A stretch of DNA of 64,000 bases from Pycnopodia helianthoides (Eukaryota > Echinodermata > Asteroidea > Forcipulatida > Asteriidae): NCBI GenBank assembly GCA_032158295.1, contig CM063258.1, forward strand, positions 11,941,703-12,005,702, read 5' to 3'. Shown here one piece after another: positions 1-10,849 of the stretch. Position 1 is the first letter of the stretch, and every line of letters starts with the position of its first letter. The notes below the pieces were generated by a model. It saw nothing but the letters and a program-made list of their open reading frames with translations, was not told the DNA's origin and made no database searches. Position numbers and translations under genes: made by a program.

Positions 1-800
1 GCCTGTAGAAAAAAATAATCATGTGCCGATTTTGGGCATCATATCCAACACACTTGTGAACCCCACTGGTGGTAGAATCTGGGCCAATTGGGGTAATACT
101 ACTCAAGGAAAACACGTTGAAATTATAAAAGTGCTAAACTTAATTATCATTAATGCCCTTCTCAAAAGCAGATAGCTTTATTATACTCAAATCCCTCCAA
201 AAGTTAATGTAAAAAAAAGGCATAGAAACCTCCTCTTTTTTACTAGATGCAAACAAATACTCTAACACTATGGGAAAAAAAGAAGGGGCCTACACTTTAC
301 AATAGAGCATTGAAAGCATTTTTAAAAGGAGTGTGTTGGTGACGGCTGTAAAAAAATTAAAAAAAACGTCACTTACATTTATTTTATTATTCTGGTTTAA
401 AAAAAATAACAATAAAAAGGTCCCTCGTAAAATATTGGCGTTTTGAAAATAAGAACTTGAAAATGTTTTTTTAATTTCTCTCAACCTCAATTTGTTCACC
501 AAGACTTTTTCTTTTTTCACTTGATTCAAATTTGATATCGGGCAAACAAATGCTACGGGGGAGGAAAAAAAAAAAAAGATAAAAATATTGGTACGGCTCA
601 GCAATTTGCGCTGAAAAATAGCTTATCAAACCTTAAACTTAAGTGTTCGGCGATGCTACTTTTTTGGGGGGAATTCAATGTTTGCATCTCTTTAATAATA
701 CTGCAACTAATACTGCTGATAATAATAATGATAAACACTCTTTACACAGTATGTATTCTTTCATAATAAAGTATGTTGAAATTTGCTTGGTTTAATACAG
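1..800. other. Intron sequence, nothing recognised
   Basis: AT-rich DNA with several homopolymer A/T runs, presumably the intron upstream of exon a. Open frames here are short and low-complexity. I see no domain, transposon end or repeat I can name. Confidence 0.5.
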
Positions 801-922
801 ATGCAGGGGCTCCAAGTTGGAGTGAGTTAGAGAAGGCCATGATTGCAGTCAAAGTCGTGGTACAGGGGTTGGTGAATTTTGTGCAGAACCACAGTCTAAA
901 CAAGAAAGCCTTGGAGCAGCAG
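801..922 (+). CDS. RC3H1: Roquin homologue, internal exon a (segment before the CCCH zinc finger)
   Basis: Predicted 122-nt coding exon between an acceptor (tttaatacag) and a donor (CAG|gtatta). It enters with one base of a split codon and leaves in phase 0. The peptide includes WSELEKAMIAVKVVVQGL and VNFVQNHSLNKK, which resembles the helical linker just before the zinc finger in Roquin-1/2, where a 'VKTVVxGLVxxIQNYS'-like stretch is found. Roquin is a cytoplasmic RNA-binding E3-ligase-like protein that recognises stem-loops in target mRNAs and recruits deadenylases. The assignment is supported mainly by the next exon, which continues in the same phase. Upstream exons (RING and ROQ domains) must lie before base 1. 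The exact 5' border could shift by a few bases because another AG follows closely. Confidence 0.72.
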
Positions 923-2094
923 GTATTAATAGTGAAAATGTTTTTTTTATTAAATTATGATTCAAGAAGAAGATCATTTGAAAGGCCAAATAACACAATA
1001 TTTAAAAAAATTATTTAAAGCAGTGTCCATTGTAATGCCCCGCTGGCAAAAGAAATGTTGTTCGCCTGATTTACTCAACAAGGACTTGTCCTTTCTCTGT
1101 GCTCATATCAACTCCAAACTTGGTGTGCGGATTGGTCTAGGGATCCCCAGAAGCCTAATGTTTTTGGACCCCCTATGTCAAATGTCATGGTCATTATGGC
1201 TAAAACAGAAAGAATGTTGTCCAAGCGATAACTTGAAAAGAATGACATTAACATCAGCTGGGCATTTGTGTTTTTCAACACATAATTCGTGTTTAAAAAG
1301 ATATAGCTACTATTATAATACATGTACAGCATGCATTTTTACCTTACTGTCAGGCTAACTTGTGTGTCACAAAACCCTTCATCTCTGCATCAGCTCTGTG
1401 CTTAAGAAATGACTTTTTTTCTGATAAATACCATAACAACCTTAATGTATATCCGAGGAAAGATGAAAGCGCAATAATTTTTTAGAATTATCTAATTGAA
1501 AGGCTTATAGTTGTGATAGACCTAAAAAGGAGAAAGTCTCTATTACAGAAAATAATCACCTTTGTCACCTACAAATACATTTTCGATGCGCAGCGCACAC
1601 AAAAGCCACCGAGAAACACAAAACCTTTGATGTAACTGCAACAAAACCTGTAATTGTAACTTTGATGTAAATGTTTGTCCCTGAACATAGCTCCCTTTAT
1701 AACTTTATGTCATCAAACCAAGTAGGGCTCACATTTGACACTGCACACCGCATTGGGGCAGTAAACTCATGACCGGACGAGTGTGGCGGTCTTGTGTTTT
1801 TTCAATTGAAAAATAATACCTCACTGTGTTATTGAAAAAATGTGTGTTCAAATATTGACTTTGAGTTTGGTAAAGGGGTCATTCCATGAATGTAGGACAC
1901 TTAAGATACATTGTCCCCTGGTATTTTGTTTACATTTTTAAAATCATATCAGGTGAAGCAGGAAGTACATACATATGGGGCGTCGTTTGTCAATTAATTG
2001 TTTAGCGTTTTTTTGACCTGTTTTTACCATGGTTTGTAACAATTAGATGTAAACCATAGAAATTGCTGTCAATTTTTTTATGGTTTACATACCA

Positions 2095-3205
2095 TTAATA
2101 TACCAATCAAAGCTTATAAATCATGGTTTGTAAAACATGAAAATTTAATCATCACAAAAACATGGTTTATAAACCGATATGGTTTATAAAGCATGGTTTA
2201 TAAAGCATGGTTTATAAACCATGAAAACATGGTATAAACATGTGCGTCATAAAACGTGGTTTATAAACCATGAAAAATTAAGCACCTTCAAAACATGGTT
2301 TTTAAAGGCAGTAGACACTATTGGTTATTACTCAAAATTATTAATAGCATAAAACCTTACTTGGTAACGAGTAATGGGGAGAGGTTGACAGTATAAAACA
2401 TTGTGAGAAACGGCTCCCCCTGAAGTGACATAGTTTTCAAGAAAGAAGTAATTTTCCATGAATTTGATTTCAAGACCTCAGGATTAGATTTTGAGGTCTC
2501 GAAATCAAGCATCTGAAAGCACACAACTTCATGTGACAAAGGTGTTTTTTTCTTTCATAGTTATCTTGCAACTTCGACGACCAATTGAGCTCAAGTTTTT
2601 ACAGGTTTGTTATTTTATCCATATGTTGAGATACACCAAGTGAGAAGACTGGTCTTTGACAATTACCAATAGTGTCCAGTGTCTTTAAACCATGAAAATG
2701 TAAGCACCTTAAAAACATGGTTTATAAACCATGAACATTCTAGCATCATGGTTTAAAAATCATAGTTTATAAATCCCTGAAAATTGAAGCATCATAAAAC
2801 TGGTTTATAAACCATGAAAAATGAAGCACCTTCAAAACATGGTTCATAAACCATAAAACTTCTAGCATCATAAAACATGGTTTACAAAACATGGTTTATA
2901 AACCATGAAAAGTGAAGCACCATAAAACATGGTTTATAAACCATGAAAATTTGAGCACCAGAAAACGTGGTTTATAAATCATGGTTTATAAACCATCAAA
3001 AGTGAAGCATTATAAAACATGGTTTATAAACCATGAAAATTTGAGCACCAGAAAACGTGGTTTATAAATCAGGGTTTATAAACCATGAAAAGTGAAGCAT
3101 CATAAAACATGGTTTATAAACTATGAACATTTGAGCACCACAAAACATGGTTTATAAACCATGGTTTATAAACCATGAAAAACTGTGTGTTCACAAATCA
3201 TGGTT
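2095..3205. repeat. Array of CATGGTTTATAAACCATG palindromes with short spacers
   Basis: More than a dozen copies of an 18-bp perfect or near-perfect palindrome, separated by variable spacers such as 'aaaatttgagcaccaga' and 'aaaagtgaagcatcat'. Local periods of about 38-60 bp result. The array is interrupted by the MITE at 2306-2684. A shorter, inverted counterpart lies at 5310-5425 in the opposite arm of the enclosing element. Confidence 0.85.
2306..2684. mobile_element. 379-bp MITE with TTAA target duplication (piggyBac-like)
   Basis: The termini are inverted (AGGCAGTAGACACTATTGG against AGACACTGGACACTATTGG), and the element is flanked on both sides by TTAA, the target typical of piggyBac elements. 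It sits inside the palindrome array. An internal inverted stretch is visible (gatttcaagacctcag / ttgaggtctcgaaatc). It is non-coding. The sequence resembles a MITE I associate with echinoderm genomes; that resemblance is from memory and unverified. Confidence 0.75.
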
Positions 3206-3210
3206 TATAA

Positions 3211-4985
3211 GGGGGTCTTGTCAAAATTAATCCCGGACAGACCGTTGGACAAGGTTCATCCGATGTCAAATTTTTGTTGGACGGGCCATCGGATGGAGTT
3301 CCAATGAGACGATGTTTCACACGCTGAACAGTATCCTCCCGTCCGTTGCACAGTACCCAAGGCACCCCACCGAGCGCTCTGCGGTTTCACTGGCTGCTTA
3401 ATCACTAATATAAACAAACTTTGGAGTGTGGAGTGAGTCTGGTCTGGTTTGACCTTTGGAGGTCACTGTAGTGTGGTGGAGTTTTAACCCATTGCTGTTT
3501 GCAATAGACAACATTACTAGCCATGTAAAATAAAAACAATCCCTGACTGATTTAAACATAGTAATGAACTGAGTTTTCTTAAGGTGATGCAAAACAAATA
3601 CACCCGAGTGCCTCCATTTAAGTTGACCGTTTGATAAAAGATACAAGAATCAGATCTGCCTCAAGGTACCCCGTTTGTTTAAAAACCTTTCTTGGTAATT
3701 GGTAATGATTCCCTATGATCTTAAATAATCCAATAATCCTTTAATGAAGTAGAATTACAACATAGAAAATAATGACAGTTGCAAGTGACCACAGACTGAA
3801 ATAAAAACGTTAAAACACACCCTCTTAAAAAGTTACAACTTCACGATATGCACAGAGAGCTCAATCATCTATGATACGACCACTTTGTCTTTTGTAAATA
3901 CTCAGGGACCGCGTTCCCACTGGATCCACAATTACAAGATCCTGACCCCGCAAAAGGATTAGTCGCAGACGTGAATCGCGGTCGCATTCCCACTTGAGTA
4001 TGATCGCGCATTGATCCACCTTTTGTAAACGGAAGTAGATCAAAAGTTCACCAACGCAGGTCACTTTCGCCCATCTTCCTCACAATTACCTGAAATACTA
4101 TGCTATTTCTCACGGTTTGTTTTGAATTTCTTGACTGGCCCAGATGTCTAAAAAGTTTCCAGCTCCTCGTCCGACCATAGCTTGCCACGCTTCTCATCTT
4201 TTGGGGGTTTTTTTTGGACGAATTTATGGGACGTTTATTGCTGGGCGCTGCCATCTTTAAAGAACGTACAATGCATCCAAAAATTGGCGTGGGTTTGGGT
4301 TTAGTGTGGATGCGTTGTACAGAACGTGTAGTTGGTATCGTCACGTGACGTCAATACTGCTTTATGCTTTACTTGCAATTCTTTTATGTCACCAAATGCG
4401 TGGTGCGTGCTGGGAATAGAAGAAAAAAGAACACCGTTTTCGCGCCATTCGGGTCTACCGGACCGGATGTTCGCCCTCAAATTGCGGGGTCTGATCGCCC
4501 TTTGCGTTCCCACTAGACTTTTGATCGCCCATTAATCCAAAAGGGCGATCAGATCCCGCTTTAATCCTACTCCCGAGGTGGATCAAATTTGCGGGGTCTG
4601 ATCCTGATCGCCCTCGCATTCCCACTTATGCTTGATCGCTCTTTGATCGCCCTTTTCGAGAAATTGTGGGGTCTGATTGCCCTTTTCTCGAATTGCACGA
4701 TCAATGCGGGGTCCAGTGGGAACGGGGTCAGGGTCATTGAGGCCTAACCGTGAAACCAAAACCTGCCCTTGGGAGACCCCCTGCTTGTTTTCCAGTAGAT
4801 GGCGATCTAAAGATTCTGTGGTTTGTAAACAAACTATGTCTGGTGAAGGCCAGTCACTGTGAACTCATCCCATAGCCCATCCGACGAAGTAATCACTACA
4901 AGGGAATTCAATATAGGACGAGAAACCTGGTCCTGGACCAGAGAGCCGTCCAATGGCTGTCCGGGATTAATTTTGACAAGACCCC
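3211..4985. mobile_element. Harbinger-like TIR element, 1.8 kb, TAA target duplication
   Basis: Ends GGGGGTCTTGTCAAAATTAA (left) and the complement of TTAATTTTGACAAGACCCC (right). The TIR extends through CCCGGACAG and remains recognisable for about 40 bp. TAA flanks both ends, matching the 3-bp TWA duplication of PIF/Harbinger elements. The element lies within the palindrome array, splitting a CATGGTTTATAA unit. No transposase frame is visible. It contains a further nested TIR element. Confidence 0.72.
3907..4729. mobile_element. Nested TIR element with GTTCCCACTGG ends
   Basis: The left end GACCGCGTTCCCACTGGATCC is matched by the inverted right end GACCCCGTTCCCACTGGACCC. Short internal motifs recur in both orientations (GCGGGGTCTGATCGCCC and GTTCCCACT near 4490, 4580 and 4640). 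There is no coding capacity. It is the third level of nesting here (inside 3211-4985, inside 1975-6070). Confidence 0.6.
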
Positions 4986-5423
4986 TAAACCATAAAAACT
5001 GAACATAGGTTTCATTCCACTTCCTTCCCATTCTGGTCGATCACCATTACACTACAGGTAAGTGCAATAGCGCAATAACATCACGTCGGCCAATTCTACG
5101 GACGGAGAAAGTTGACTATTTTTACGAAAAAAACATTTTTTTCCCGTGAAAAATATATATGCACGATGGGTCCAGTCAGTTTTCAAAGTGTTTCCAGATA
5201 CACTCTGATTACAACCATTGTATTTGATGGTATTTTAATCTTGAACCAGGCTGAAGTGAATTTCTCCTCAGCACCGAATTTCAAAATTTCCGCTTTTTAT
5301 GACGCTTCAGTATTCATGGTTTATAAACATTGGTTATAAACCATGTTTTATGATGATTAAATTTTCATGGTTTACAAACCATGATTTATAAGCTTTGATT
5401 GGTATATTCATGGTATGTAAACC

Positions 5424-5964
5424 ACAAATTCAATTCAATTCAAAAAAATTCAAACCACTCCATTGTTGACATGAATTTACAGGGCATTGAGGCACTAGGT
5501 AACTCCAGAGAGACTGTCCGTCTGAGTAGGGAGAAATTGTGGATAAGGCGCATAAAGACCATTCAACCCCATGGTTTGAACATCCAAGAAGGAAATGACT
5601 AATAACCCTTTGTCTTTGCCTTCTCCCTTTTCCCCCACAGATATCCATATTTTTAGTCTGCCCTATTAACTAATTATTTACTTTTCTTCCAACCTTCCAT
5701 TTTGTCCTTTGTGTTTCCAACTTCTTGTGGTCTAGCCATCCCCTTCCCTCCAACCCCCCCCCCTTTGTCTTCATAATCCCTGCTTACCCCCTGTTTTTTC
5801 TGAATGCTTCTTGCTTTTCTCTCACCACTCTCTCTATTCATGTTTTTCCACTTTGACTGCTTTTGTCCCCCTTGTATGCATGTATGTGTGTTGTCTTGTC
5901 ATTTAGCCTTCGAGAAAGACTCTGCTAGGGTCGAAACGTCAGGCCACTAACTAATTTTTTTCCA
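5424..5964 (+). mobile_element. Penelope-like retroelement, 3' fragment
   Basis: The frame at 5430-5602 encodes LGNSRETVRLSREKLWIRRI and KTIQPHGLNIQEGND then a stop, which is the typical C-terminus of the Penelope GIY-YIG endonuclease ('ELxWIxxLxTxxPxGLN'). It is followed by a C/T-rich 3' region ending in 'actctgctagggtcgaaacg', characteristic of Penelope 3' ends. The fragment interrupts the right arm of the long-TIR element. It is heavily 5'-truncated, with no reverse transcriptase left. Confidence 0.72.
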
Positions 5965-6070
5965 CAAAAAAAATGACAGCAATTTCCATGGTTTACATCT
6001 AATTGATACAAACCATGGTAAAAACAGGTCAAAAAAACGCTAAACAATTAATTGACAAACGGCGCCCCAT

Positions 6071-6789
6071 ACATGACACCATTCAATCATTTGTGACCCG
6101 AGTGTTGGGCAAACAGTATTAAAATTACCAATGGTAGCGTGGAATTTTTTTAAAGATCCGTTGACGTCGCGCCCTGCGGTTGTAGGCCTAAAAAAATTCC
6201 AAGTTTTTACAACTGACTCACAAAATCATCAACAGTGCTTCACTAGCTGTTGTCCACACATCATGTATTGATTCTCCAGCAGAGTCTACTCTCCGTTTAT
6301 TTAGAACACAACTTTGTTTGATTTACTTAATGAACTTGAAATTTTGACCTCCATGTCACACTTTGGGTCCCACTATCATCTGATCATGGAATGACCCAAA
6401 TATCATTTAATTCTATTGAGTATCAATTTAGTATCCTGTGCGCCTGACAGGCTGCCACGCACAGATTTTTTCTCTGATTTTCTTCATCTTTTTACTCGAC
6501 TGCCATATGTTCCAGTATTGCTGCATGTTCCAGGTTTTTAAACTAACCTACTGGAGTCCACTGGACAAACTTGGGAGATTGTGACCACTCATTCGTCGGG
6601 CAAATTAAATGATGTACATTAGAAATTCTGTGAAACTGACTTCCCTGTTTATTGACACGACTGACTCCATTGAAAAGTTCTGTTCATCCAAGGGTGTCTC
6701 TCAACAAAGGGAGGACTCTGATTACGCCAATTTGGTGACAAAAAGATGATCTTTCACTCACTATTGTTGAACACAATCTACTCTTTCTG
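6071..6789. other. Intron sequence, unassigned
   Basis: No convincing terminal repeats or coding similarity. The distal part may be the degenerate upstream portion of the LINE fragment that follows, but the frames are too broken to say. Confidence 0.4.
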
Positions 6790-8010
6790 AGCAATGGCAC
6801 TGCATGTTACAGCATACCCTAAAGCAAAGCTACACATGTTCATAATCTCTCCTTCCGGCCTGGAACTGAACTGTTACTCAGACAAATTAACATTCAGTTA
6901 CGATCTCTCTTCTTCAAACAAGATTGACAGCACTCAACTTCTCCACACTGGAATGAATGTCCTTGATCTATGGAGACGCTTGAATCATCTTGGGATTGTA
7001 ACTCGAAATCAGTCAGATTTGTGAACATCATTGTAGAAAGGAAAAATCCGACCATCACGTCAGCATTATAAACACATTTCCTTGATGAGTTCGAGAACAT
7101 GATTTAATTCTACCTGCTCCACTCATCTGAAACTGTTCTCACCGGAGGTTTCAACATCCATGATGACAACCAGTATACATTACTTCCCAGCGGTTTTGAT
7201 CCCTTCTGTCATTTTATGGTCTTGTCTAGCACACTAGTGCACTGAGCCAACTCACCATAGTGGTCACTGTTTGGACTCTCTTATCACCCTTAGTGATATT
7301 TCATTCATCTAGGATTTAAATATTAATCATCTGTACTATCTAATCCTTTTGCTACACATGTACCAAGACAACTCTTCAACCTAAAAAGCTACCAACACAC
7401 ACTGTATCTGTTTCCTCCTGCATGTCCTGTGGTTAACGGAATTTGACTTGAATGTATTTCGCCAAAATGTGTCTTCGAGCACTGTCCTATGTTGACATAA
7501 AGAACACTGACCTAACTTTCTGCATAGAAAAATACCAGTCAATTCTCAGCTGTCGATCAGCTTGACAAGCGAATGTGTGAACGTGAACTGTTAGAGTACC
7601 AACAAAAATAGTCCATGGTTCAACAAGGACATTCGTTCAGCTTGACGAATTAGACAACTCGAGAGGAGATGGCGATCTTCAAAACAGAAAAGACTACTGC
7701 GTCCACTAACACATTGTAACTGACTGTACTAAAGCCAAGATATCATATTATTCCTCAAAAGTTATTGGGTGCTCTGATGATCAGAAAAACATTATTCAGT
7801 ATTGTTTACTGAATAAGAGTTTACTGAATAAGTGGGCTGTTCTGCCCACTTCAAATTCAAATTCTGATGTCGGCCTAGCTTCCAATTTCTCTGAATTTTT
7901 GTCAACAAAATTGTCACTATACGTAATGGGTTTTTCTCCAACATGTAGTAAAAATATTCCTTCTCAAAATGAACATACATGTACGGTTAGTCTTACAAGC
8001 AGGGTATAAG
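6790..8010 (+). pseudogene. Decayed CR1/L2-type LINE, endonuclease and linker region
   Basis: Broken frames carry recognisable pieces of a LINE open reading frame 2. Near 7130-7160 'SSETVLTGGFNIHDDNQY' matches the endonuclease 'GDFNxHxDD' box, and near 7240-7350 a degenerate 'HTLDLLI'-like segment follows. An open stretch 7722-8006 reads CTKAKISYYSSKVIG, then LPTSNSNSDVGLASNFSEF and LSTKLSLYVMGFSPT. This is the linker before the reverse transcriptase ('LPxxxSxxxLAxxFSxFFxxKI'). The reverse transcriptase itself is absent. Confidence 0.6.
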
Positions 8011-8191
8011 GCCATCTAGTTTTGTTCCGTGCAGTTCTTGTAGCCATATTAAGCCGTGTCCCCTGCAAGACCTGCATGATTTATGCGGTCACTGCAGAAC
8101 TTGTAACCACGGTAATCCATGTTCTGTCTGTTTCAGGGAATGTAAACTTGGATGCCAAATTAGAGTAAAAACTTTACATTACTCTTATTAA
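7991..8191 (+). pseudogene. Cys/His-rich open frame, possible DIRS gag fragment
   Basis: A 66-codon frame without its own ATG: PCSSCSHIKPCPLQDLHD, then LCGHCRTCNHGNPCSVCF and RECKLGC. Twelve cysteines and several histidines in regular CxxC spacing suggest a zinc-binding module. Its position upstream of DIRS-like sequence suggests a gag-type protein. I do not recognise a named domain. It overlaps the end of the LINE linker frame in another reading frame. Confidence 0.4.
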
Positions 8192-9560
8192 GACATACCA
8201 TGGAGACTCAAGACTACTCTTTGTTTGCCCTCACAGACCAGCCTCTTATATAACCTTTTCCCGATTGATCTTTGAGGCCATAGAGTTTCATTGACAGTTT
8301 TGGCCTAGACTCGGAAAGCCAGGAAACACACATCTACAACAAAAAGATGAATGGCTGGGTTAGATGGAACACAGACGAATCTATCCCTCAAACAACATCT
8401 TACATTATGTCTATGACAGATCAACCACATGAGACATATGTCTCAGGCAGGTGTGCAAAGGTTCAACCAAGAACAGCTACTTGAACAGTTTCTCAGGCTA
8501 TGAGTAAAAGATACCCACATTTACCAATTACATGCAGACAATATTCTACATATTTGTATGTCTGTGTCAGATCAGCTACATGAGAAAAATGTTATGCAAC
8601 TTCGATCTACACAAGTTAAAAGCTGTGTTAGATACTTTGAAAACCTTATGTTACTCGGACTCAAGATCAGAAAAATAAACTAAAGGCAGTTTCTCAGGCT
8701 CCCATCCAGTTCAAGAAACACAGCAGGATCGGCAACCTACACAATGCCCTACAAGTGCATGTCTGTGACAATGTAACTCGGATCTGCTACCACTAAAGCG
8801 GCATGAGATACTGCGAGGTTAGTAATTCAGGTAATTCAAGAAGAACAACATTAACTGCAAGCTGAGGTGAAGACACACCAAAAAAGAAACGTAATCAATC
8901 CTCCAAGGAGCTCACTTCTAAGGAGCCTACTGGAAAAATCTTTCCTTCTTAACATCCTGCTACCGATATGATTTTCTGCAAGCTGAATGCACTTCTGACA
9001 TACTCATCCTGCAAATGGAAGCACAACTTACAGCCCAGAAGACCCACATGAGTATTTAGACCGCTTCTTCAGAAAACTTCTGGGGATGTTCTTGTTCACC
9101 TTTTTTCAGAGAGGCCTCATTAAGACTTCTACTCTCTGGGCCCCTCACTGCATATCCTTCCCACCCTTATAACCTCCTTCCGGTGATACGTTTGAGGTTA
9201 TCAGAGGTGAGATATTTTGTTAGTAGAATACCCTTAATCAGTAGGGATTTCGTCTTCTACTAAGTCTACTTAGAAAATACCTGCCTCCGATAACATTCGC
9301 CCTAACTACACCTTTATGAGCTTCAGATGGAAAAAGGGAAAAGTTCTTGGGCTTGTGTGGTGTGCAGTATGGGCTATTATGTAACAGGGTTTTGTTTTTG
9401 TTGAGCAAATGTTGAGTGCATGAGCATTGGAAGTGCACTTGTAGGCTATCGGAGGTGAGTATTTTCTTAGTGGAGTAGGAAATCCCAAATGATTTAAGGA
9501 AAATCTTGTAAAATTTACACAAAAAACATAGTGTTCCACACAATCAAAAGCTTTTTGCAT
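7991..9560 (+). mobile_element. DIRS-like element relic (family 2), internally deleted
   Basis: A Cys-rich frame (7991-8191) is followed by degenerate sequence. From about 8930 to 9310 the DNA aligns base by base with 61100-61490, the 3' part of the DIRS element at the end of the window (including 'ctggaaaaatc' of the recombinase and 'ctctgggccc'). At 9200-9300 and 9440-9470 are inverted and direct copies of CGGAGGTGAGTATTTTCTTA, the terminal/complementary motif of that family. The reverse transcriptase is missing. It is clearly a relic. Confidence 0.6.
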
Positions 9561-9757
9561 GTGAGCTTCAGTAAGGCTTCCTCCTTCTCAATGTACAAGT
9601 CTCATGCATGCATCTCCCTCACCCCTGCATTCTCCACAATCTTGACCCCATCTTCTGGCCCAAAACTCTTTATTTAATACTTTGAGGAAGCTTGTTGACA
9701 ATACAGTATTAAGGTCATGTGTTATATTACAATTTTTTTATATTTTGTTTCCTGCAG

Positions 9758-9870
9758 CAAACACAAAATATAAAATACAAGACTAGCATGTGCAGGGATA
9801 TTTCACAGAAAGCAGGTTGTCCTCGTGGAAGTAGCTGTACCTTTGCCCATTCAGAAGAAGAAGTAGAGCG
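9758..9870 (+). CDS. RC3H1: Roquin homologue, exon b: CCCH zinc finger
   Basis: The exon lies between a polypyrimidine tract plus cctgcag and a strong donor (gtacgt). It is 113 nt, enters in phase 0 and ends with two bases of a codon. It encodes [19 protein letters not shown] followed by [14 protein letters not shown]. This is a C-x8-C-x5-C-x3-H finger, and the CPRGxxCTFAHSxEE signature is diagnostic of Roquin family proteins (RC3H1/RC3H2; sleepy/RLE-1 in other invertebrates). In the family this finger helps bind AU-rich RNA next to the ROQ stem-loop surface. All four zinc ligands are present, so the domain looks functional. This is the best single piece of evidence for the identity of the host gene. 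Confidence 0.93.
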
Positions 9871-10665
9871 GTACGTAGTCTATTAATCTTTACATACTTG
9901 TATAATCCATCAGTGTTAGCTCATTTTGGATTATTGTGAAACAATATATCATTTTTAACAAATCCAGTTAAAACAAAAATTCAACACCACTTAAATCTTT
10001 AGGGACTTTCTCAGTAATGACTGTTGGCAGACTGTCTGTAGTTGGCAGAATTTATTGAATAATAGACTCCCCTACATAGTTCCAGCCAGTATAACATTAT
10101 TAGCATAACAATAACCATATAAGAAAAGGACTTTTGTTCTATGAATCACCATGTAGTCTCGCCAACAAGGTCACATTGTGCAACTTTGGCCATGTTCACA
10201 GACCGCACACAACAACTGTGATAGTACAAATTGAAAATATTCTGTACATACACCAACACACATTTTTACACAATTTTTTTCAAGCTATGTATGTTTACTT
10301 ACCCAAATAGCACTACTATTGCATACTTTGTAACCTACAGGCAAACTTGGTTTAATGTTAAACCAACCATAGAGAGCACCCTCTTGGGGTCTACCCATCA
10401 TGCTATTCATGCTACTTTTTCTTACTGGTATTTTTATTGTTATGAGCCCTCAAACTAGTTGGTCCTGGAGAGGGTGCAATAAAAATTCAATAAATTACAT
10501 TATTATTATTATTATTATTTTTCGGTGACGCCACCATTTTATGTTCTCTATTTTCTAGTGACAGGTATTATGCAGACGTGTTTTTTTAACATGCTCACAT
10601 TTCAAGAATATTTCATACGATTTTTGCAGAGTGTAAATTATTATTATTATATCGTGGAGAAGCAA
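9871..10665. other. Intron, unassigned, with (ATT)n microsatellite
   Basis: AT-rich intron DNA with an ATT run at about 10498-10520. No transposon protein remains are visible. Confidence 0.4.
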
Positions 10666-10833
10666 TGGCAATGAGGTCACTAGAGCTCGTCTATCCCCCC
10701 CTCGGGCCTGTGAGTGACCAGAAGAGGGACCTATTTCCCGAGGCCGAAGGCCTCGGGAAATACATGTAGGTCCCTCTTCTGGTCACTCACAGTCCCTCGG
10801 GGGAATAGACGTGCTCTAGTGACCTCATTGCCA
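10666..10833. repeat. 168-bp near-perfect palindrome (foldback element)
   Basis: The two arms, beginning TGGCAATGAGGTCACTAGAG and ending with its near-complement, meet at CCGAGGCCGAAGGCCTCGG near 10748. Only a few mismatches or small indels interrupt the arms. GC content is much higher than in the flanks. This is most simply a foldback MITE, and the transcript would form one long hairpin inside the Roquin intron. Confidence 0.85.
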
Positions 10834-10849
10834 GTCCATATGTGTATAC

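Larger units (their letters stand above)
1975..6070. mobile_element. Long-TIR DNA element made of palindromic CATGGTTTATAAACCATG units
   Basis: The ends are inverted copies. The left begins ATGGGGCGTCGTTTGTC and the right ends with the complement, GACAAACGGCGCCCCAT. Homology continues inward for roughly 100 bp (TTAATTGTTTAGCG, GACCTGTTTTTACCATGG) and, past later insertions, to about 200 bp. ACAT on both flanks is a possible 4-bp target duplication. The interior is mainly an array of CATGGTTTATAAACCATG-like palindromes. Three other elements have inserted: a TTAA-flanked MITE, a Harbinger-like element and a Penelope 3' fragment. There is no transposase-like frame, so it is non-autonomous. The superfamily is not assigned. 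Confidence 0.75.

Noticed and set aside
290..604. 104-codon minus-strand frame
   Set aside because: Low-complexity Phe/Leu/Lys composition from A/T runs; no homology or exon context.
2095..3205. Regularly repeated palindromes reminiscent of a CRISPR array
   Set aside because: Spacers are themselves repeated and variable in length, the context is an animal intron, and there are no cas genes. It is the body of a TIR element.
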